Assembly (NCBI GenBank): GCA_022605405.1
Contig: JABYQQ010000005.1
Location: 2,108,001 to 2,172,000, forward strand
Source: Earliella scabrosa
Taxonomy: Eukaryota > Basidiomycota > Agaricomycetes > Polyporales > Polyporaceae
DNA length: 64,000 nucleotides
Direction: 5' to 3'
In this document: positions 58,925 through 64,000 of the stretch, one piece after another
Numbering within the stretch: position 1 is the stretch's first letter
How the letters are laid out: every line of letters begins with the position of its first letter
Program-made: the position numbers and the translations under genes
The notes under the pieces: model-generated
What the model saw: only the letters and a program-made list of their open reading frames with translations
Databases searched by the model: none
What the model was told of the DNA's origin: nothing

Positions 58925-61900
58925 TCAGCTATCCTGGTCTAGCTGTCCTTCATCGTCCGAGTTCGAGGCCTGCCTCTCCAACTCCGCATGCAGCTCAAAC
59001 GCAGACGGATAACTTCGAGTGCTCCGCCGCCTCGACAAGACAGACAAGTCGTCGTCGTCAGACGAGCTGTCCTCGGACCACGTCTGTTCCAGGTCGGGGT
59101 CCCTCTCAGATGGCGAAACGCGCGGCGGTCGACGCAATGAGTTGAATGCGGCCCGCAGCGACGTCTTGCTCAGTCGCCTGAGCAGACTGCTGTGATGGTG
59201 CGAAGAGGGGCGCTCGTGGTGCGGCTGGTAACGGTCGGTCTCGCTGCCAGACGGCGGAGGCGGAGGATCTGGAGTTGCGCCTCCAAAGTCGCCCTCGAAG
59301 CCGCTGTCGCGATGGATCGAAGTCCGACTGAACCTGCGTCGAGGCTGGTGAGGTCGACTGGGGCCCGCCTCGGGCAAGCTGGAATGTGGACTCGACTGGC
59401 GAGGAGTGGGGGTGGGAGACTCGTGTCCATTGACACCGTTGATCATCAATGCTTCTGCGTCCGTGTCCATGGGCAGGGGCTCTTCTGAAGGGGCGGCCGC
59501 GATGGACGGCCCAGATGGCGAGGTGATGGTGGGAAGCTTGGTACCAGTGGTCGGTGGGGGCACACGTTCCTGCGGCTGAGACTCGAGCTTGGCGGTAGAC
59601 TTGTCGCTGGTGCGGCCCTGCAGTGCCTTGCGAACGCTCTGCCTCCCGAGGAAGATCTGCTTCTCCAAGCGGGCGCGGTTCTCGATCATATGAAGCTGCG
59701 TGTCACAATGAGGCGGCGAAAGGTGAATTTGAGAGAGAGCAGCGAACCTTTGGCCATGTCACAAGTTGTCCTATACGCATCATCCGCTCCAGCTCCACGG
59801 GATCAGGATCACTGAGTATGTGAAGCCAGTCCTACCAGTCGGGTCAACACGAGCGAGTAGATACGCATTTGTGAAACTCACCATGAAGCGCGTGCGCGGC
59901 CATATCCTGATAGAACGAAGAATCTCAACGATGTGTCTCCCGAAATCAGAAAATATACCCACGTCACAGAACCTTCGAACCGTTGTAGGAAAACGCTGGA
60001 CCAGTCTTGCCCGAGAAGTTGCGGAAGCAGGTCCAAATCTCGAATCAGCTGCGCCCATTGTCAGTATATCCATGACATCGGCAGATGTGATGCATCCGTA
60101 CCTTGAAGTTCTTCGTCAGTTCCAACTTGAGCCATTGCTCGGCAGCAGACAGCAGGAAGTTTCCTCGCCAGCCTACGACGGAGATGAGATAGATACATGA
60201 GCGTATCGTGCCGATATCGCGTACCTTTACCCTTGCTGTGCGCCACGGGCTTCCCAGCGGAGCCTTGAGGCGCGAAGAAGAAAAGATGAACATGCGGGTT
60301 GACTTGCGACACGATAGGGTGCGTGACTAAACAGGCGAGATGAGTGGAAGCCTCTTGCAATCCGGCATTGATCCCCTACCATTGAAGTAAAGGTTCAAAG
60401 CTTGCACAGGGATGTCAACCCTGATTGATCATTAGAGCGGCACGTCTGAATTCAATATTCATGACGTACCTCAATGATCCATCTTTGAACTTACTTCCCC
60501 AATTCCAAGGCACGATGTTTCCTTCCTTCGTCTTCTGCATCAAGGCGACAGGGTTCAGAATTCCTGGAACAGCGGCAGATGCGAGCAGTGCACTCCAGAT
60601 GACAGTGTCGGGTGCAGTGATGTAGTTCAGCAACTTCGTCGGACTAGCAACCGCCACCAGCTCAGCATCTCTCCAAATCGCAAGCATAGAGCAGGCAGCT
60701 TACGAATGACGCTCCGCGGGGATGACCGAGACGTTGAGGATGCGTCCGGTGCGCATATAGGCCTCCCGGAAGGTCATTGAACCTCTTGTGAAGAAGCAAG
60801 CCTTGGAGGAGCGTCAACCGTTGGGAAGCAATGAGGCGTTAGCGATATGAATAATACCTTTCTAGCCCACGTCGCGCTGTCAAACCTGGCACCAGTCGTC
60901 CAAAATCGTTTGAACCACACACTGAACGGGTCCTCGCATGCAGTGATGCGGTGAGCCAACTCAGGCACCAGAAGTTCCTTCAACTCGTCATCGGTCCGTG
61001 TGCATATCAGTGCTGCGACTAGACCGCCTGCAGAAGTGCCGGAGATGACGCGAGGAAGGAGACCTTGGTCGAGAAAGGCCTTCACAACACCAAAATGATC
61101 TACGGGAGACATTGGCGTGAGTGACACTCCGGCTGGATAAGATCGACACGCATGCGTACAATAGCCGAACGATGCACCACCTGAGAGACACAAGGCGGAC
61201 GTCCCCAGGTTCGTGTTGGCGCTCTTGAAGAACCGCTTCTTCTCCTCATTCGATATTTCTGGTGTATCTCGGATGTATTCGAGCGCCTTCTCGACCTCGG
61301 TGATGTACGCTAGAGCCGATGTGAGTCCTGTTCGCAAGCGACGCTGCAAGGTGACTGTCCCACGTACATTCTATTAGCACCTTCGTTCCGTAGTATGTCT
61401 ACTGGAGGTATGAGTCACGTAAAGTCGAGATTGCAGAGCACAACCAACCTCGCTGTAGAGCCTGTTTGCATTGATCAGCGCATTTGCTTAAAAACGGGGG
61501 TTCCTCCACTTACCTAGCAGATTCAACACCAGCAAAGTTCGTCCTAATGCATGTCTCTAGCACCCCAAGCACTCCGCGTGCATCGTTCCGCTCTCGGAAC
61601 GCCTTCAGCGACCTGCGGACCTGTGGTCCGCTTTAATACCACCACTCGCGACCGGGACACAATGATACGGACCTTCCGGACCAGCTTCCAGTCATAGTAC
61701 ATGTCCTCGTCGATGAGTTTCCATTCGTCGAAGTGCATGTAATCGTCTAGGGCCAGCGCCGCGTCTTTCCATTCCTACAATGGCGTCCACATTGAGATTC
61801 ACAGGCTTGGGCTGGTTGGTATCGGCTTACTTGGTATGTCCGCGCGTTACGCAGTCGCTTGCGGAGGATTCCTCTTCGACCGCGCCCTAGAACGTTGATG

Positions 61901-62525
61901 AGAATGATGTGGAGACAATGTACCGAAGGCACGCACATGCTGAGACCCATTCCTTCGCATTCACGAGCTGTCTGATCATAACGTACATGCCAAATTGTAT
62001 GGCAATGAATAGGAATATGAGACCCTAAAGAGCAGGTCAGAGCGTGTGCGAGGTATATAGGGAAGAAAGGGTCTTACCAGCAGTGGCCATCGTAAGATTA
62101 GATAGAGCCACTCGTGGCCCATGTGAGAAGGTCGAGATGGACGTCTCCGTCTTGAACTTCCACGTAAGTGCTCGGAATATACACGACAACTTGACCAGCA
62201 CGCACTTCTTGACCTTCAGGTTGACCGGCGCAAAATCCGACAGCGCAGACACCTTCCGTACGCGGTGTCCATGAGGCGGAAAGGCGAGTTGTTGTGGCCC
62301 GATCACTGGACTATTCGGCACCTCCGTGAAGTCGCTCAGCATCGCAGTGTCGTCGGCATTGAGCGCCTCGCAGAACTGCTGCAAGTGTCTGCCTCCCCAT
62401 GTTCCACGTTCATGTCCGTCCGTCCTCGTCGCGCAGAGATACACTTACCGCTCGTCCACATAATCCAGCTCGAATGGGGACGGTTCTTGGATACCGCCAG
62501 TGCGATTCCGGTAGTGTTGGGGCAT
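58925..62525 (-). CDS. Patatin-domain triacylglycerol lipase, Tgl4/Tgl5-like
   Basis: Lipid-droplet-type lipase. The start is the ATG at 62525 (MPQHYRNRTGGIQEPSPFEL). Exons 62449-62525 and 62206-62388 join as YVDERHLQQFCEALNADDTA, leading to SALSDFAPVNLKVK and, after 62156, RRRRPSRPSHMGHEWLYLIL. A hydrophobic segment follows (GLIFLFIAIQFGMYVMI). Next is the DUF3336 region: EWKDAALALDDYMHFDEWKL, and ERNDARGVLGVLETCIRTNF. The patatin domain has ALCLSGGASFGYC (oxyanion loop), HFGVVKAFLDQGLLPRVISG with TSAGG (GxSxG nucleophile), and KFKDGS (catalytic Asp). The C-terminal part has QWLKLELTKNFK then TWPKVHMIENRARLEKQIF. The tail is Ser/Pro/Asp-rich. A start at 62122 is possible but would lose the conserved N-terminus. 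Confidence 0.87.
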
Positions 62526-63876
62526 GGAAGTAAAGTTGCGTCAAGCAGTGAGGAGTGTACAGTACAGCAGAAGGGACGAGAGAGCGACTGGACTGCCGGA
62601 TGGCGGCGTAGAGACTGAAACGTTTGGGGTAGACACTGTCGACTGCAACGCCCGTGGCTCATGCGCGATAGCGCCCGAGGTCCCGTGACGTCACTCCGGG
62701 CCGTGAGGAATCTGAGGATGAGTCGGCTGGCCGGCGGCGTACTGTAAAGCTTCGCCCGCAAGTTAGAACGCACATTCGACGACTCTTCCCACTCAGTGTC
62801 ACACTCTGGACGTTGCCCCGCTGTCTACGCATGGTCAGAAGCTTCTATCCCTGTGAAAGCACGTCTCCTGGTCAACTCAGCTTGACACCATGCGACAAGT
62901 TGTACCTGGAGAGATACTCTACCGTCGACACCGCACTCCATGCCACGATCAACCTGGATGATATCGATGGGAACGACTGGCCGTCACTTAACCAATAACG
63001 AGCGTGGTGAACGATTGAAAAGTGAGTATATACGCTCCAAGTAATCTATGATGCAGGTGTATGGAGTACGAGCTCTATCATGTGCATGTTCCTACGTAGC
63101 CCCGTTGGTTCCCTGTATCATAGTTTGTATTGAACTCGCCTCGCTGATGAGCCCAAGATATTTTGGGCTCGGAGACTGCGCCCGTCGGCGGGGTATCAAT
63201 GATCTAACAATAGCTGCGGGTTCCAGCCGACTTCCACAACCTCGTCCCAATGTAGGGTGTCCGCCGCCTTCCCCAGTTAAAATCTCCTCCAGAATGGACC
63301 ACCTTGTCACATTAGCGGAATGGTCTTGATACAGCCGTTAAATATGGCATCCTTCAGGTGCGGCTCAAGCTCAATCCACTACTGCGGCACCACAGACCCA
63401 CTGCGCCCTGACGTCCGTTCTCTTCTTAGTGAGTAGTTGAAACCCAGAAGCAGTTCGCAGGTGAAAGAAGGCAGCTTCCATCGCGCATTTTGTGCCTCAC
63501 GGATACACTGGACTGTGATGTCTCCGGTATGCGATGGAACTCTCGTTGCTCGTGTCAGAAATAGAGGCAACCCTCCCTACGACCGTGCGCGCGAGCTGGA
63601 GGAGTATCAAGATATCCACTGGTCCCGGTGACAGTTGCCTCATGCAGTCCATGCATGTGATGATCGAGGAGATGTCCGTCCAGTGGCGAGTGTGCCCGCC
63701 CAATATTCTCCCCGTCGTGAAGGTGGTTATTTTTGGATGGTGACATCAGTCCATCCGGACCATCCCCTCTCTCTATATATAAACCCCAAACAGCTACTGT
63801 CCGACCCCCCAGTCCTGCACTCACCTCTCCCCTTCACATCTGCTCACCACCTTAACAGTAAACTCTCTACGACATC
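62526..63876. other. Longest gene-poor stretch of the window
   Basis: These 1,351 bp lie between divergent start codons. The longest open frames here (62336-62773 minus, which overlaps lipase exons, and 62813-62998 plus) match nothing I recognise and lack consistent splice partners. The right end serves as the CipC-like promoter. A non-coding RNA or an unrecognised short gene cannot be excluded. Confidence 0.5.
63774..63783 (+). promoter_or_regulatory. TATA box of the CipC-like gene
   Basis: TATATATAAA lies about 95 nt upstream of the ATG at 63877 and is followed by a CT-rich and C/A-rich leader. Position and sequence fit a strong, inducible core promoter. Confidence 0.65.
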
Positions 63877-64000
63877 ATGGGTTGGTTCGACAATGACTCT
63901 GACGAGGCCAACGCCTACGACCAGGTCAGCACCCCCCGACTCCTCAAATGACCTCGTTCACAGAACATCCGAATGCAGGTCGTCAATGCCCCTCACGAGG
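63877..64000 (+). CDS. CipC-like (DUF3759) stress-response protein, 5' part only
   Basis: Exon 1 (63877-63924) encodes MGWFDNDSDEANAYDQ. A 54-nt intron (GTCAGC...GCAG) is followed from 63979 by VVNAPHE, where the window ends. The MGWFxxDSDxAxAYDQVxNAPH start is the hallmark of the small CipC family, first noted as concanamycin-induced in Aspergillus and often stress- or growth-phase-induced in fungi. The biochemical role is unknown. Only 23 codons are visible. Confidence 0.88.

Noticed and set aside
63010..63760. Search for a tRNA or small RNA gene in the gene-poor interval
   Set aside because: No A/B box pair, acceptor stem or GTTCRA loop arrangement could be recognised by eye.

Overview
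The window is nuclear DNA of a filamentous basidiomycete, probably an Agaricomycete near the polypores. The reasons are densely packed genes on both strands, many introns of about 45-70 nt with GTRNGT...YAG ends, and proteins that read as typical mushroom-forming-fungus orthologues. No tRNA, rRNA, CRISPR, transposon or bacterial-type operon was recognised. Exon joins were worked out by hand from splice signals and reading phase. For many genes the joined exons give an open frame divisible by three; those models carry exact exon coordinates.

Layout, left to right. 1-6.8 kb: a Zn2Cys6 transcription factor running off the left edge (-), Mediator subunit MED17 (+), ribosomal protein uL18/RPL5 (-), and RBM42-like RNA-binding protein (+). 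7.2-16.6 kb: CTNNBL1 (+), UTP15 (-), TCTP (+), protein disulfide isomerase (-), verprolin/WIP (-). 17.0-34.0 kb: an unnamed multi-pass membrane protein with a long disordered tail (-), the giant TRA1/TRRAP scaffold (+), and a BRD8/Bdc1-like bromodomain protein (-). 34.8-44.6 kb: vacuolar aspartic protease PEP4 (+), a DCAF6/8-like WD40 protein (+), a CDK12/CTK1-type kinase with an RS-rich N-terminus (+), and COP9 signalosome subunit CSN4 (-). 45.2-50.8 kb: an unrecognised 1,637-residue repeat protein (+). 51.2-64 kb: RDH54/RAD54B (+), two tandem PUB-domain paralogues (-), a Tgl4/5-like patatin lipase (-), and the start of a CipC-like stress protein (+) cut by the right edge.

Most genes are housekeeping: transcription (MED17, TRA1, BRD8, CTK1), splicing (RBM42, CTNNBL1), ribosome biogenesis (UTP15, RPL5), secretory/vacuolar function (PDI, PEP4), ubiquitin-linked control (CSN4, DCAF, PUB proteins) and recombination (RDH54). 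TRA1 and the BRD8-like gene are convergent neighbours whose products are known to sit in the same NuA4 acetyltransferase.

The least ordinary locus is the repeat gene at 45,206-50,844. Its middle is ten consecutive exons, each a multiple of three, each starting and ending in phase 1, and each boundary splitting the Tyr codon of a Tyr-Pro repeat. The protein carries about 45-50 Tyr-Pro dipeptides in YPx(x)L/I and YPxF contexts. It looks like an exon-shuffled multivalent scaffold; I cannot name its family.
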